The notes: generated by a model from the sequence alone, not told the origin. A DNA stretch of 64,000 nt from Kiloniellales bacterium (GCA_030066685.1 JASJBF010000001.1:248001-312000); one strand, 5' to 3'. Shown: positions 19,195 through 29,972, counted from the stretch's first letter. Translations and numbers: made by a program.

Positions 19195-21141
19195 ATGGAT
19201 GTCATAGCCGTCTTTGCCCCGCTTCTGGGCGCCGCGATCGCCGGCCTCTTCGGCCGCAAAATCGGCGACCGCGCCGCGCAGCTGGTGTCCTGCGGCCTGA
19301 TGGTGCTCTCCGGCTTCTTTTCGATCCTGGTCTTCAAGGCGGTCATCTTCGACGGCGAGACCTGGACGACGGAGCTCTTCACCTGGATCGACTCCGGGAC
19401 CTTCGAGGTCTCCTGGGCGCTGCGCGTCGACAGCCTCAGTGCGGTCATGTTGCTGGTCGTCTCCAACATCTCGGCGCTGATCCACATCTACTCGATCGGC
19501 TACATGTCGCACGACAAGTCGATCCCGCGCTTCTTCTCCTACCTGTCGCTCTTCACCTTCTTCATGCTGATGCTGGTGACGGCGGACAACTTCCTGCAGA
19601 TGTTCTTCGGCTGGGAAGGGGTCGGCCTGGCCTCCTACCTGCTGATCGGCTTCTGGTACGAGCGGCCCAGCGCCTGCGCGGCGGCGATCAAGGCCTTCCT
19701 GGTCAACCGGGTCGGCGACATCGGCTTCGCGCTGGGCATCATGGCCTGCTTCGTCCTCTTCGGCGCGGTCAGCTTCGACGAGGTCTTCGCCGTGGTGCCG
19801 CAACTTGAGGAGGCCCGCTTCGTCTTCCTCGGCGTCGAGTGGCACGCGCTCACCGTGACCTGCATCTTGCTGTTCATCGGCGCCATGGGGAAATCGGCTC
19901 AGCTCGGCCTTCACACTTGGCTGCCCGATGCCATGGAGGGCCCGACCCCGGTCTCGGCCCTGATACATGCCGCGACCATGGTGACCGCCGGGGTCTTCAT
20001 GGTCTGCCGCCTGTCGCCGATGTTCGAGTACGCCCCGATCGCGCTGCAGATGGTCACCTACGTCGGCGCCGCGACCGCCTTCTTCGCCGCGACCATCGGT
20101 CTCACTCAATTCGACATCAAGCGGGTCATCGCCTACTCGACCTGCAGCCAGCTCGGCTACATGTTCTTCGCTGCCGGCGTCTCGGCCTATGGCGCGGCGA
20201 TGTTCCACCTCATGACCCACGCCTTCTTCAAGGCGCTGCTGTTCCTCGGCTCGGGCTCGGTGATCCACGCCATGTCCGACGAGCAAGACATGCGCAAGAT
20301 GGGCGGGCTCTACACGATGATCCCGATCACCTACGCTATGATGTGGATCGGCAGCCTGGCGCTGGCGGGCATCGGCATCCCGGGGGTCTTCGGCTTCGCC
20401 GGCTTCTACTCCAAGGACATGATCCTCGAGGCCGCCTTCGCCGATCACAGCCTGCACGGCAACATCGCCTTCTGGCTAGGCATCGCCGCCGCCTTCATGA
20501 CCGCCTTTTATTCCTGGCGCCTGCTGATCATGACCTTCCACGGGCGCCCGCGGGCGAGCGAGGAGGTCATGTCCCACGTTCACGAGTCGCCCTGGGTCAT
20601 GCTGGGGCCGCTGGTGGTGCTCGCGATCGGCGCGGTCTTCGCCGGGCTGATCGGCTACGACGCCTTCGTCGGCGACGGCCGCGAGGCCTTCTGGGGCGAG
20701 GCGATCCGGGTGCTGGCCGACAACGACACCATCGAGGGCGCCCATCACGTGCCGCTCTGGGTCAAGCTCCTGCCGCTGATCATGGCGGTGAGCGGGATCG
20801 GCCTGGCCTACGTCATGTACATGCTGCGGCCCGACCTGCCGGCGGTGGCGGTGCGCATCTTCCGGCCGATCCATGCCTTCTTCTTTAACAAGTGGTTCTT
20901 CGACGAGCTCTACGACCGGGTCTTCGTCCGGCCGGCCGTCTACCTGGGCTACGGTTTCTGGAAGGCGGGCGACGGCGCGGTCATCGACGGGGTCGGGCCG
21001 GACGGCGTCGCCGCGGCGACCCGCAACCTGGCCAAGCGCTTCAGCGCGCTGCAGAGCGGCTACCTCTACCACTACGCCTTCGCCATGCTGATCGGCGTCG
21101 TCGTGCTGGCCACCTGGTACATCTTCACGCAGGCCGGGTAG
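19195..21141 (+). CDS. nuoL: NADH-quinone oxidoreductase subunit L
   Basis: 648 residues. This is the largest antiporter-like subunit, with about 15-16 transmembrane helices. The conserved core includes FFGWEGVGLASYLLIGFWY, MGKSAQLGLHTWLPDAMEGPTPVSALIHAATMV and the KALLFLGSGSVIH segment. Key acidic and lysine residues of the proton channel lie within these. The C-terminal long lateral helix HL is represented by the last ~100 residues. It forms the distal end of the membrane arm. Confidence 0.96.
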   Translation: MDVIAVFAPLLGAAIAGLFGRKIGDRAAQLVSCGLMVLSGFFSILVFKAVIFDGETWTTELFTWIDSGTFEVSWALRVDSLSAVMLLVVSNISALIHIYSIGYMSHDKSIPRFFSYLSLFTFFMLMLVTADNFLQMFFGWEGVGLASYLLIGFWYERPSACAAAIKAFLVNRVGDIGFALGIMACFVLFGAVSFDEVFAVVPQLEEARFVFLGVEWHALTVTCILLFIGAMGKSAQLGLHTWLPDAMEGPTPVSALIHAATMVTAGVFMVCRLSPMFEYAPIALQMVTYVGAATAFFAATIGLTQFDIKRVIAYSTCSQLGYMFFAAGVSAYGAAMFHLMTHAFFKALLFLGSGSVIHAMSDEQDMRKMGGLYTMIPITYAMMWIGSLALAGIGIPGVFGFAGFYSKDMILEAAFADHSLHGNIAFWLGIAAAFMTAFYSWRLLIMTFHGRPRASEEVMSHVHESPWVMLGPLVVLAIGAVFAGLIGYDAFVGDGREAFWGEAIRVLADNDTIEGAHHVPLWVKLLPLIMAVSGIGLAYVMYMLRPDLPAVAVRIFRPIHAFFFNKWFFDELYDRVFVRPAVYLGYGFWKAGDGAVIDGVGPDGVAAATRNLAKRFSALQSGYLYHYAFAMLIGVVVLATWYIFTQAG

Positions 21142-21147
21142 GGCGCA

Positions 21148-22686
21148 ATGGAAGGCTATACCCTCCCAATTCTCTCTTTAGTGACCTTCCTGCCGCTCGT
21201 CGCCGCGGTTCTCATCTTCATCACCTGCCGGGGCGAGGACGAGGCTGCCGTGGCCCGCAACGCGCGCTGGGCGGCGCTGTTCACCTCGACCTTCGTCTTC
21301 CTTTTGTCGCTGCTGATTTTCCGCAACTTCCAGCTCGGCACGGCGGAGTTCCAGTTCGTCGAGGAGCTCGCCTGGCTCCCGGACTACGGCATCAACTACA
21401 AGATGGGCGTGGACGGCATCTCGGTGCTCTTCGTCCTATTGACTACCCTCTTGACGCCGATCTGCATTCTGGCCAGCTGGGAGGCGATCCAGACCCGGGT
21501 CAAGGAGTACATGATCGCCTTTCTGGCCCTCGAGGCCCTGCTGGTCGGCATGTTCTGCGCCCTCGATCTCGTCGTCTTCTACATCTTTTTCGAGGGCGTC
21601 CTGATCCCGATGTTCCTGATCATCGGGGTCTGGGGCGGCGTGCGGCGGGTCTACGCGGCCTTCAAGTTCTTCCTCTACACCCTGGCCGGCTCGGTGCTGA
21701 TGTTGCTGGCGATCCTGGCGATCTACTTCACCGCCGGGACCAGCGACATCCCGACGCTCCTGACCACGCGCCTGCCGGCCGATTTGCAGTTCTGGCTCTG
21801 GCTCGCCTTCTTCGCCTCCTTCGCGGTCAAGGTCCCGATGTGGCCGGTCCACACCTGGCTGCCCGACGCCCACGTCGAGGCGCCGACCGCGGGCTCGGTG
21901 ATGCTGGCCGGCGTGCTCCTGAAGATGGGCGCCTACGGTTTCCTGCGCTTCTCCCTGCCGATGCTGCCCGAGGCCTCGGTCTTCTTCACGCCGTTGATCT
22001 ACAGCCTCTCGGTGGTGGCGGTGATCTACACCTCGCTGGTCGCCCTGGCCCAGGAGGACATGAAGAAGCTGATCGCCTATTCCTCCGTGGCCCACATGGG
22101 CTTCGTCACCATCGGCATCTTCACGGTGACCCAGCAGGGCATCGAGGGCGCGCTCTACCAGATGCTCTCTCACGGCATCGTCTCGGCCGCGCTCTTCCTC
22201 GTCGTCGGCGTGGTCTACGACCGCCTGCACACCCGGCTGATCGAGCGCTACGACGGTCTGGTCGAGCGCATGCCGGCCTACGCCCTGGTCTTCATGATCT
22301 TCATGCTCGCCTCGGTGGGCCTGCCGGGGACCGGCGGCTTCGTCGGCGAGGTCCTGGTCCTGGTCGGGGTCTTCCAGGTCAATACCTGGGTCGCGCTGCT
22401 GGCGGCCACCGGCATGGTGCTCGGCGCCGCCTACATGCTCTACCTCTACCGGCGGGTCATCTTCGGGGTCATGACCAAGGACGACCTCAAGGGAGTCCTC
22501 GACATCGGCTGGCGCGAGAAGGCGGTCTTCGCGCCGCTGATCCTGCTGGTGTTCTGGATGGGCATCTATCCCGCCACCTTCATCGACATGATGGCGGCCT
22601 CGGTCGACAACCTGATCGACAACCACGCCGCCGCGCTCGCCTCGTCGCAAGGCCTCTCGGTCGCCGGCGTCCTGGGTTTGGAGTGA
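21148..22686 (+). CDS. nuoM: NADH-quinone oxidoreductase subunit M
   Basis: 512 residues, a second antiporter-like subunit with about 14 helices. The conserved [18 protein letters not shown] region and the [24 protein letters not shown] loop carry the channel Glu and Lys residues. [13 protein letters not shown] marks helix 10-11. It is placed between NuoL and NuoN in the membrane arm. Gene spacing is 6 bases from nuoL and 7 bases to nuoN. Confidence 0.96.
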   Translation: MEGYTLPILSLVTFLPLVAAVLIFITCRGEDEAAVARNARWAALFTSTFVFLLSLLIFRNFQLGTAEFQFVEELAWLPDYGINYKMGVDGISVLFVLLTTLLTPICILASWEAIQTRVKEYMIAFLALEALLVGMFCALDLVVFYIFFEGVLIPMFLIIGVWGGVRRVYAAFKFFLYTLAGSVLMLLAILAIYFTAGTSDIPTLLTTRLPADLQFWLWLAFFASFAVKVPMWPVHTWLPDAHVEAPTAGSVMLAGVLLKMGAYGFLRFSLPMLPEASVFFTPLIYSLSVVAVIYTSLVALAQEDMKKLIAYSSVAHMGFVTIGIFTVTQQGIEGALYQMLSHGIVSAALFLVVGVVYDRLHTRLIERYDGLVERMPAYALVFMIFMLASVGLPGTGGFVGEVLVLVGVFQVNTWVALLAATGMVLGAAYMLYLYRRVIFGVMTKDDLKGVLDIGWREKAVFAPLILLVFWMGIYPATFIDMMAASVDNLIDNHAAALASSQGLSVAGVLGLE

Positions 22687-22693
22687 GACGACC

Positions 22694-24148
22694 ATGATTT
22701 CTGCCGATCTGGCCACAGCGCTGCCGGAGCTCTTCCTGGCCTGTGCCGGCATGGCAATCTTGATGGTCGGCGTGTTCCGCGGTGGCTCCAATTCCCGTCC
22801 GGTGCTCTGGCTCTGCGTGCTCAGCCTGGCCATCGCGCTGGGCATGATAATCCTGGCCGGGCCGGACGACGCCACGGCCTTCGGCGGACTCTTCGTCGCC
22901 GATGCCTTCGGCAACTTCATGAAGGCCCTGGTCCTGATCGGCTCGGCGCTGACCATGGTCATGTCCCTGGGCTATCTCCAGCGCGAGAAGATCACCCGCT
23001 TCGAGTTCCCGGTGCTCATGCTCTTCGCGACCCTGGGCATGCTGATGATGGTATCGGCGAACGATCTGATCTCGCTCTACCTGGGCCTGGAGCTCCAGAG
23101 TCTCGCGCTCTACGTCATCGCTGCCTTCCGCCGCGACACCCTGCGCTCGACCGAGGCCGGGCTGAAGTACTTCGTCCTCGGCGCTTTGTCCTCGGGCATG
23201 CTGCTTTACGGCAGCTCGATGGTCTACGGCTTCGCCGGCACCACCAGCTTCGAGGATCTGGCGCAGGTCTTCGCCGCCGCGACGCAGGCCGAGCAGGCGC
23301 CCTCCATCGGGGTCATCTTCGGCCTGGTCTTCGTGGTCGCCGGCCTGGCCTTCAAGGTCTCCGCCGTGCCCTTCCACATGTGGACGCCGGACGTTTACGA
23401 GGGCGCGCCGACGCCGGTCACGGCCTTCTTCGCCACCGCGCCCAAGATCGCCGCCATGGCGCTCTTCGTCCGGGTCCTGACGGAACCCTTCGGCGACTTG
23501 GTCGCGCAGTGGCAACAGGTCGTCAGCCTGATCGCCATCGCCTCGATGGTCCTGGGTGCCCTGGCCGCGATCGCCCAGACCAACATCAAGCGGCTGATGG
23601 CCTACTCCTCGATCGGCCACGTCGGCTACGCCTTGGTCGGCCTCGCCGCCGGGACCCAGGAAGGCGTGCGCGGCGTCGCCTTCTACCTGGCGATCTATCT
23701 GGCCATGAACCTCGGCACCTTCGCGGTAATCCTCTCCATGGTCCAGAAGGAGCGCATGGTCGAGGGCATCGAGGATCTCAAGGGCCTGTCCAGAACCCAC
23801 CCGATGGTCGCTTTCGCGCTGGCCGCCTTCATGTTCTCCATGGCCGGGATCCCGCCGCTCGCGGGTTTCTTCGGCAAATTCTACGTCTTCATGGCCGCCA
23901 TCGAGGCCGGGCTCTACACCCTGGCGGTGATCGGCGTGCTGACCAGCGTGATCGGTGCTTTCTACTACCTGAGGATCGTCAAGCTGATGTACTTCGACGA
24001 GCCTTTGGAGGGCTTCGACCGGCCACTCGGCCGGGAGACCTCCGTGGTGCTGGCGGCCACCGCCTTGGCCGTTGTGCTCTTCTTCGTCGCCCCGGGGCCG
24101 CTGCTCGACACCGCGCAGGCGGCCGCAGCCTCGCTGTTCCCTGAATGA
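22694..24148 (+). CDS. nuoN: NADH-quinone oxidoreductase subunit N
   Basis: 484 residues, the third antiporter-like subunit with about 14 helices. The segments [40 protein letters not shown] and [16 protein letters not shown] carry the conserved channel residues. It closes the complete nuoA-N set. No foreign gene is inserted in the operon, whereas several alphaproteobacterial nuo operons carry extra genes between nuoE and nuoN. The stop overlaps the birA start by 4 bases, so birA is probably co-transcribed. Confidence 0.96.
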   Translation: MISADLATALPELFLACAGMAILMVGVFRGGSNSRPVLWLCVLSLAIALGMIILAGPDDATAFGGLFVADAFGNFMKALVLIGSALTMVMSLGYLQREKITRFEFPVLMLFATLGMLMMVSANDLISLYLGLELQSLALYVIAAFRRDTLRSTEAGLKYFVLGALSSGMLLYGSSMVYGFAGTTSFEDLAQVFAAATQAEQAPSIGVIFGLVFVVAGLAFKVSAVPFHMWTPDVYEGAPTPVTAFFATAPKIAAMALFVRVLTEPFGDLVAQWQQVVSLIAIASMVLGALAAIAQTNIKRLMAYSSIGHVGYALVGLAAGTQEGVRGVAFYLAIYLAMNLGTFAVILSMVQKERMVEGIEDLKGLSRTHPMVAFALAAFMFSMAGIPPLAGFFGKFYVFMAAIEAGLYTLAVIGVLTSVIGAFYYLRIVKLMYFDEPLEGFDRPLGRETSVVLAATALAVVLFFVAPGPLLDTAQAAAASLFPE

Positions 24149-24921
24149 GCGACCCGTCCCGGGCCGTCGACCCGCCGAGACTGCCGCCCGCCTACCGCCT
24201 GGTGGCACTGGACGCGGTCGGAAGCAGCAACGACGAGGCGCGCCGCCTCGCGGAAGCGGGGGCCGAGGACGGGACCCTCGTCTGGGCCCGCGAGCAGAGC
24301 GGCGGCCGCGGACGCCGCGGGCGCCACTGGGCAAGCCCGAGGGGCAACCTGTACCTTTCGCTGGTCCTGCGGCCGCAGTGCAGCCTTGCGGAAGCCGCGC
24401 AGCTCGGTTTCGTTGCGGCGCTCGGCCTGGGCGACGCCATCGGCTCGGTGGCGCCGCCCATGATCGAGGTCACCTACAAATGGCCCAACGACGTCCTGGT
24501 CAACGGCCGCAAGGCGGCGGGGATCCTGCTCGAAAGCCAGGGTGCCGGGAGCGATACCTGCGACTGGCTGGTCCTCGGCCTGGGCGTGAACGTCGCCAGC
24601 TATCCGGAGGAGACCGAATACCCCGCCACCAGCCTGCGCTTCGAGGGCTGCCCGCCGGAGGTGACCGAGACCGCCCTGCTGGAGGCCTTCGGCAAGCACT
24701 TCCTGACCTGGGTCAACCGCTGGCTGGAGGAAGGCTTCGCGCCAATCCGCAAGGGCTGGCGCAATCACGCCCACGGCCTCGGCGAGGAGATCCGGGTGCG
24801 GCTCGCGAACGAGGAGGTCTCGGGACTCTTCCGAGACCTCGACGAGACGGGCGCCCTGGTGCTCGCGCAGGCGGACGCCGGCGAGCGCCGGATCACCGCG
24901 GGCGAAGTCTACTTCCCGTGA
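24145..24921 (+). CDS. birA: Biotin-[acetyl-CoA carboxylase] ligase
   Basis: 258 residues. The ATP/biotinyl-AMP binding loop [10 protein letters not shown] and the [20 protein letters not shown] segment are typical, and the C-terminal SH3-like domain is present. There is no N-terminal helix-turn-helix, so this is the monofunctional ligase class and not the E. coli-type repressor. It attaches biotin to the carboxyl carrier protein of acetyl-CoA carboxylase and other biotin enzymes. It overlaps nuoN by 4 bases (ATGA) and is followed by coaX after 22 bases. The nuoN-birA-coaX-rnj order is a recurring alphaproteobacterial arrangement. Confidence 0.95.
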   Translation: MSDPSRAVDPPRLPPAYRLVALDAVGSSNDEARRLAEAGAEDGTLVWAREQSGGRGRRGRHWASPRGNLYLSLVLRPQCSLAEAAQLGFVAALGLGDAIGSVAPPMIEVTYKWPNDVLVNGRKAAGILLESQGAGSDTCDWLVLGLGVNVASYPEETEYPATSLRFEGCPPEVTETALLEAFGKHFLTWVNRWLEEGFAPIRKGWRNHAHGLGEEIRVRLANEEVSGLFRDLDETGALVLAQADAGERRITAGEVYFP

Positions 24922-24943
24922 GACCCGAAGCCGGAGGCCGGCC

Positions 24944-25726
24944 ATGCTGCTGGTGATCGATCAAGGCAACACCAATGCCGTCTTCGCCGTCTACGAGGGC
25001 GAGCGGCAGCGCGGGAAATGGCGGGCCTCGACCGATGCCAAGCGGACGGCCGACGAATACGCGGTCTGGCTGGCCCAGCTGATGGCGCTGCGCGACCTCG
25101 TGCTGACCGACATCGAAGAGGCGGTCATCGCCAGCGTCGTGCCTGCTGCGACCCACAACCTGGTCAAGCTCTGCCGGACCTATATCGGGACGGAACCCCT
25201 GGTCGTCGGACAGCCGGAGGTCGACCTCGGCATTCCGGTGCGCGCCCAGCAGGTGGGCGCCGACCGCCTGGTCAACGCCTTGGCCGCCTTCGAGCGTTAC
25301 GGTGGGCCGCTGATCGTGATCGATTTCGGGACCGCGACCACCTTCGACATCGTCGGCGAGGACGGCGGCTACGAAGGCGGCGTCATTGCGCCGGCAGCCG
25401 AGCATTCGGTCGACGCGCTCTACCGCATGGCGGCGCAGCTACCGCGAGTCGCCATCGAGCCGCCCGAGCAGGTCATCGGCCGCGCCACTGTGCCGGCCAT
25501 GAAGTCCGGGGTCTACTGGGGTTACGTAGGATTGATCGAGGGCCTGGTGGCGCGGATCAAGGCGGAGTACGGCAAGCCGATGAAGGTGGTCGCCACCGGG
25601 GGCCTGGCCCCGGTCTACGCCGAGGCCACTGAGGCGATCGAGGTCACCGAGCCGGACCTGACGCTCCGCGGCCTGATCCTGATCCACAGGGCCAACGCAG
25701 CCGACGCCGGCGGAGGCCGGGAATGA
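24944..25726 (+). CDS. coaX: Type III pantothenate kinase
   Basis: 260 residues. Acetate/sugar-kinase-like motifs of CoaX are present: phosphate-1 loop IDQGNTN at the N-terminus, GADR (about 105-108) and DFGTATTFD (about 127-135). It phosphorylates pantothenate, the first step of coenzyme A synthesis. Type III enzymes need a monovalent cation and resist feedback inhibition by CoA. The stop overlaps the rnj start by 4 bases. Confidence 0.95.
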   Translation: MLLVIDQGNTNAVFAVYEGERQRGKWRASTDAKRTADEYAVWLAQLMALRDLVLTDIEEAVIASVVPAATHNLVKLCRTYIGTEPLVVGQPEVDLGIPVRAQQVGADRLVNALAAFERYGGPLIVIDFGTATTFDIVGEDGGYEGGVIAPAAEHSVDALYRMAAQLPRVAIEPPEQVIGRATVPAMKSGVYWGYVGLIEGLVARIKAEYGKPMKVVATGGLAPVYAEATEAIEVTEPDLTLRGLILIHRANAADAGGGRE

Positions 25727-27384
25727 GCGAGGCCCCCGCTAGCGACGAGCTGGTCTTCCTGCCGCTCGGCGGGACCGGCGAGATCGGCATGAACCTCAAC
25801 CTCTACGGTCATGACGGTGCCTGGCTGATGATCGACCTCGGCATCACCTTCGCCGACGACCGGGTCGGCGGCCTGGATGTGCTGATGCCCGACCCGACCT
25901 TCATCGAGGCGCGTCGCGAGCAGTTGGCCGGCCTGGTCCTGACCCACGCCCACGAAGACCACATCGGGGCGGTGCCCTATCTCTGGCCGCGGCTGCGCTG
26001 CCCGATCTATGCGACGCCCTTCACCGCCAAGGTCCTGCGCGGCAAGCTCCAGGAGGCTGGCCTGCTGGAGGAGGCGGAGATCACCGAGGTGCCGATGTCG
26101 GGGCGCTTTTCGGTCGGTCCCTTCGAGCTCGAGCTGATAACCCTGACCCATTCGATCCCCGAGCCCAACGCCGTGGTGCTGCGGACCGAGGCGGGCACGG
26201 TCCTGCACACCGGCGACTGGAAGCTGGATCCCGATCCGCTGGTCGGCGCCGACTACGACGAAGCCGCGCTGCGCGGCCTGGCCCAGGAGCGGGTGCTCGC
26301 GATGATCTGCGATTCCACCAACGCCCTGGTGGAAGGCGATTCCGGCTCCGAAGCCGAGGTCTGCGAGAGCCTGGAACGGCTGATCGGGGCGCAGAAGGGC
26401 CGGGTGGCCGTGGCCTGCTTCGCCTCCAACGTGGCCCGGGTCGAGGCGGTGTTCCGCGCCGCGGAGGCCCATGGCCGCCGGGTCGCCCTGGTCGGCCGCT
26501 CCCTGCTGCGGATCTTTCAGGCGGCGCGCGACACCGGCTACCTGGCCAGCGTGCAGGCGCCGATCCGGGTCGAGGACCTGGGCTACCTGCCGCGCGAGGA
26601 GGTCCTGCTGCTTTGCACCGGTAGCCAGGGCGAGCCGCGCTCTGCCCTCTGGCGCATCGTCCGCGACGAGCATCCCCACGTGGTGCTGGAGGCGGGCGAT
26701 ACCGTCATCTTCTCCTCCCGGGTGATTCCGGGGAACGAGATTTCCATCGGCCGCCTGCAGAACGCCCTCAGCCGCCAAGGCCTCCACGTCGTGACCGACC
26801 GGGACCACTTCATCCACGTCTCCGGCCATCCGGCCCGGGAGGAGCTGACCCAGATGTACCAGTGGGTCCGGCCGAAGATCGCGATCCCGGTGCACGGCGA
26901 GGCCCGCCACCTGGCCGAACACGCCGAGCTGGCCCGGGCTTGCCAGGTGCCCCAGGCGCTGGTGGCCGAGAACGGCGAGTTGATCCGCCTGGCCCCCCAG
27001 GGCGCCGAGGTGCTGGAGCGGGTCGAGACCGGCCGTCTGGCCCTCGACGGCACCAGGCTGGTGCCTCTGGGCGACGAGTCGGTCCGGGCCCGCCAGCGCA
27101 TGAACTTCAACGGCGCCGCCATGGCGACCGTGGTGCTCGACAGCCAGGGCGCGCTCAGGACCGACCCCCACGTCACCCTGCAGGGCCTCCTGGACGGTCA
27201 GGGTGCTGAGGGCCTGGAGGCCGCCAGGACGACGATCCGCGAGGCCCTGGCCGGCCTGAGGCGCTCCGAGCTGCGCGACGACGCCGCGGTCCACGAGACC
27301 GTGCGCGTCGCCCTCCGGCGCTGGGCCTACCGGCTCTTCGGCAAGCGCCCGGTGACCGACGTCCACGTCCTGCGCCTCGATTGA
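25723..27384 (+). CDS. rnj: Ribonuclease J
   Basis: 553 residues. The metallo-beta-lactamase motif THAHEDHIG places zinc ligands His75, His77, Asp79 and His80. The beta-CASP region includes CDSTNALVEGDSGSE and the SGHPAREELTQMYQWVRPK motif, with the last metal ligands near PVHGEARHL. RNase J is a 5'-3' exonuclease and endonuclease in mRNA decay and rRNA maturation; in alphaproteobacteria it coexists with RNase E. The length matches the family (~555). It is in an operon with coaX. An mce gene with a strong SD follows. Confidence 0.95.
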   Translation: MSEAPASDELVFLPLGGTGEIGMNLNLYGHDGAWLMIDLGITFADDRVGGLDVLMPDPTFIEARREQLAGLVLTHAHEDHIGAVPYLWPRLRCPIYATPFTAKVLRGKLQEAGLLEEAEITEVPMSGRFSVGPFELELITLTHSIPEPNAVVLRTEAGTVLHTGDWKLDPDPLVGADYDEAALRGLAQERVLAMICDSTNALVEGDSGSEAEVCESLERLIGAQKGRVAVACFASNVARVEAVFRAAEAHGRRVALVGRSLLRIFQAARDTGYLASVQAPIRVEDLGYLPREEVLLLCTGSQGEPRSALWRIVRDEHPHVVLEAGDTVIFSSRVIPGNEISIGRLQNALSRQGLHVVTDRDHFIHVSGHPAREELTQMYQWVRPKIAIPVHGEARHLAEHAELARACQVPQALVAENGELIRLAPQGAEVLERVETGRLALDGTRLVPLGDESVRARQRMNFNGAAMATVVLDSQGALRTDPHVTLQGLLDGQGAEGLEAARTTIREALAGLRRSELRDDAAVHETVRVALRRWAYRLFGKRPVTDVHVLRLD

Positions 27385-27428
27385 CACCCGGTCCGCGCTC
27401 TGCCAGGAAGCTCACAGGAGGAAACGCC

Positions 27429-27833
27429 ATGATCGGACGCTTGAACCACGTCGCCATCGCGGTCCCCGACTTGGCGGCCGCCTGCGCCCAGTACCGCGGC
27501 GTCCTGGGCGCCGAGGTCTCGGACCCCCTGGACCAGCCGGAGCACGGCGTCACCGTCGTCTTCGTATCCCTGCCCAACACCAAGATCGAGCTGCTGCACC
27601 CGCTCGGCGCCGAGTCGCCCATCGCGAAGTTCCTGGAGCGCAGCCCGGCCGGCGGGATCCACCACATCTGCTACGAGGTCGACGACATCCACGCCGCGCG
27701 CGAGCGCCTGCAGTCGGAGGGCGCCCGGGTGCTCGGCGACGGCGAGCCCAAGATCGGTGCCCATGGCAAGCCGGTGCTCTTCCTTCACCCCAAGGATTTC
27801 TGCGGCACCCTGGTCGAGCTCGAGCAGGCCTAG
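27429..27833 (+). CDS. mce: Methylmalonyl-CoA epimerase
   Basis: 134 residues from the ATG at 27429, preceded by a strong AGGAGG at good spacing. The glyoxalase/VOC fold has two beta-alpha-beta-beta-beta repeats. Metal-ligand candidates are His7 (GRLNHVAIAV), His ~78 (GGIHHICYEV) and the C-terminal Glu in TLVELEQ. It interconverts (R)- and (S)-methylmalonyl-CoA in propionyl-CoA catabolism. The mutase genes are not in the window. It is followed after 10 bases by a DUF1467 gene. Confidence 0.92.
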   Translation: MIGRLNHVAIAVPDLAAACAQYRGVLGAEVSDPLDQPEHGVTVVFVSLPNTKIELLHPLGAESPIAKFLERSPAGGIHHICYEVDDIHAARERLQSEGARVLGDGEPKIGAHGKPVLFLHPKDFCGTLVELEQA

Positions 27834-27843
27834 GAGCCGCCTG

Positions 27844-28080
27844 ATGACCGTGTTCAACGGCATCGTGCTCTATGCCTGCATCTGGTTCGTGGTCATCTTC
27901 ACGGTGCTGCCCTGGGGCGTGCGGGCGCCGGACAATCCCGAGGCCGGCCACGAGGTCGGGGCGCCTGACCGGCCCCGGCTCCTGCTCAAGGCGGGGATCA
28001 CGACTGTGATCTCGGCCGTGGTCTGGGGCATTGCATATTTCCTGATCACCAGCGGCCTGCTGTCCTTCCGGCCCGGCTGA
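27844..28080 (+). CDS. DUF1467 family small membrane protein
   Basis: 78 residues with two transmembrane segments (about 5-25 and 50-71) joined by a short polar loop, VRAPDNPEAGHEVGAPDRPR. The TVLPWGVR motif at the end of the first helix is characteristic of DUF1467, a family of unknown function found mainly in alphaproteobacteria next to mce and proS. It is a likely inner-membrane protein in the rnj-mce operon. Nothing in the sequence gives a biochemical role. Confidence 0.8.
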   Translation: MTVFNGIVLYACIWFVVIFTVLPWGVRAPDNPEAGHEVGAPDRPRLLLKAGITTVISAVVWGIAYFLITSGLLSFRPG

Positions 28081-28131
28081 GGCCCGGCGGGGCTAAGGGC
28101 TTTGTTAAGCCCGGCGGCCTAGCCTTCGGCC

Positions 28132-28566
28132 ATGAGAAATACTCAAGAAGTCCTCTTAACTATCTGCTTTATATTATTTTTTTCATCCTTGAGCCGAGCC
28201 GCGGGAGAGCCTTTGGAGCTGCGCATCTCGCCTGCGGACTGCGCGCGTCTGGTCGCCCACCTTTCGGATGACGACGTGGCCTACCAGCCCGGCGTTGACG
28301 TGCGAGGCCGGCCGGTCGCGTCGGCGGACCTCGATGACGCGCCGAAGCTGGCGCTGCCCAATGACTACCGGGTCCGGATCGAGGTCGACAGCGACGACCG
28401 CTTCGGCGTTCCGGCCAGGGCCGGCAGCTACGACGCCGACATTGCGGTCGGCGAAGCCCTGGTCGAAGCCGACGGCCGGGTCCTGTTCAACGGCCAGACA
28501 TTGGCGCCGGGAGCCGCTTTCGAGCTGGGCCGGCGCTGTCGGGAACTGCTGCGGCAGACGCCCTGA
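28132..28566 (+). CDS. Secreted protein of unknown function with signal peptide
   Basis: 144 residues. Residues 1-23 form a signal peptide (hydrophobic VLLTICFILFF core, cleavage likely after SRA). The ~120-residue mature part is acidic with no transmembrane helix. Two cysteines, Cys37 (PADCARL) and Cys136 (GRRCREL), could form a disulfide in the periplasm. I recognise no domain. The signal-peptide codons are strikingly A+T-rich (ATA, TTA, TTT, AGA), unlike the GC-rich remainder. The gene sits between DUF1467 and proS with 51- and 77-base gaps. Codon pattern and length support a real gene, but the function is unknown. Confidence 0.7.
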   Translation: MRNTQEVLLTICFILFFSSLSRAAGEPLELRISPADCARLVAHLSDDDVAYQPGVDVRGRPVASADLDDAPKLALPNDYRVRIEVDSDDRFGVPARAGSYDADIAVGEALVEADGRVLFNGQTLAPGAAFELGRRCRELLRQTP

Positions 28567-28643
28567 GCGCGATGGACAAGGCCGCGGGCATCCCCTAGTC
28601 TCTGCGCGCTTTTCATCCGAGCCTTCGGGATACCGTCCAGCCG

Positions 28644-29969
28644 ATGCGCCTCTCCGTCTATTTCCTGCCGACCCTGCGTGAGACTCCGAAGGAAGCGGAG
28701 ATCGTCTCTCACCGCCTGATGCTGCGGGCGGGCATGGTGCGCCAGGCCAGCGCCGGGATCTATTCCTGGCTGCCCCTGGGCTACCGGGTCCTGCGCAAGA
28801 TCGAGCAGATCGTGCGCGAGGAGCAGGACCGCGCCGGCTGCCAGGAGATGCTGATGCCGACCATCCAGTCGGCGGATCTCTGGCGCCAGTCCGGCCGCTA
28901 CGACGACTACGGCAAGGAGATGCTCCGGATCGAGGACCGCCACGGCCGTGACATGCTCTACGGCCCGACCAACGAGGAACTGATCACCGACATCTTCCGC
29001 CACGCGATCAAGAGCTATCGGGACCTGCCGCGGCTGCTCTACCACATCCAGTGGAAGTTCCGCGACGAGGTCCGGCCGCGCTTCGGGGTCATGCGCGGGC
29101 GCGAGTTCCTGATGAAGGATTCCTATTCCTTCGATCTAGATTTCGATTCCGCGAAAACGGCTTACAACAAGATGTTCGTGTCATATCTCCGGACCTTCGC
29201 GCGCATGGGCCTGAAGGCGATCCCGATGGAGGCGGACACCGGACCGATCGGCGGCAACCTGAGCCACGAGTTCATCATCCAGGCGGACACCGGCGAGAGC
29301 GAGATCTACTGCGACAAGCACTTCCTCGACTTCGACGTGCTCGGCTCCGACATCGACTACGAGAACCCGGCGGGCCTGCAGACGGTGGTCGATTCCTTCA
29401 CCAGCCTCTACGCCCGGACCGACGAGAAGCACGACGCGCAAGCCTTCGCCGCGGCCGTCGCCGAGGAGCGGCGCTACGAAGGTCGGGGGATCGAGGTCGG
29501 CCACATCTTCTATTTCGGGACCAAGTACTCCGAGCCCCTGGGCGCCGAGGTGGCCAAGCCAGACGGCACCCAGGTCCCGGTGCACATGGGCTCCTACGGC
29601 ATCGGCGTCTCCCGCTTGGTCGGCGGCATCATCGAGGCCAGCCACGACGAGTCCGGGATTATCTGGCCGGAGGCCGTGGCGCCTTTCAAGGTCGGCCTGA
29701 TCAACCTGAAGGTCGCGGACGCGGCCTGCAGCCAGCTCTGCGAGGAGATCTACGGCAAGCTGCGGAGCGCCGGTGTCGAGGTGCTCTACGACGATCGCGA
29801 CGAGAGCGCCGGCGCCAAGTTCGCGACCATGGACCTGATTGGCTTGCCCTGGCAGCTGGTGATCGGCCCCCGCGGGCTCAAGGCCGGCACCGTCGAGTTC
29901 AAGAACCGCGCCAGCGGCGAGCGCGAGGAGCTGTCGCTGGATTCGGCCCTGGCCCGCCTATCTGACTAA
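28644..29969 (+). CDS. proS: Prolyl-tRNA synthetase (short alphaproteobacterial type)
   Basis: 441 residues. Class II motif 2 is seen in [20 protein letters not shown] and the GPTNEE proline/ATP-binding segment precedes it. Motif 3 is in [13 protein letters not shown]. The C-terminal anticodon-binding domain contains [21 protein letters not shown]. The ~180-residue editing insertion of E. coli-type ProS is absent, so this is the short form, which would rely on a free-standing editing factor elsewhere for mischarged Ala-tRNA-Pro. It is followed after 3 bases by the lipoprotein-release permease gene. Confidence 0.95.
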   Translation: MRLSVYFLPTLRETPKEAEIVSHRLMLRAGMVRQASAGIYSWLPLGYRVLRKIEQIVREEQDRAGCQEMLMPTIQSADLWRQSGRYDDYGKEMLRIEDRHGRDMLYGPTNEELITDIFRHAIKSYRDLPRLLYHIQWKFRDEVRPRFGVMRGREFLMKDSYSFDLDFDSAKTAYNKMFVSYLRTFARMGLKAIPMEADTGPIGGNLSHEFIIQADTGESEIYCDKHFLDFDVLGSDIDYENPAGLQTVVDSFTSLYARTDEKHDAQAFAAAVAEERRYEGRGIEVGHIFYFGTKYSEPLGAEVAKPDGTQVPVHMGSYGIGVSRLVGGIIEASHDESGIIWPEAVAPFKVGLINLKVADAACSQLCEEIYGKLRSAGVEVLYDDRDESAGAKFATMDLIGLPWQLVIGPRGLKAGTVEFKNRASGEREELSLDSALARLSD

Positions 29970-29972
29970 GCG

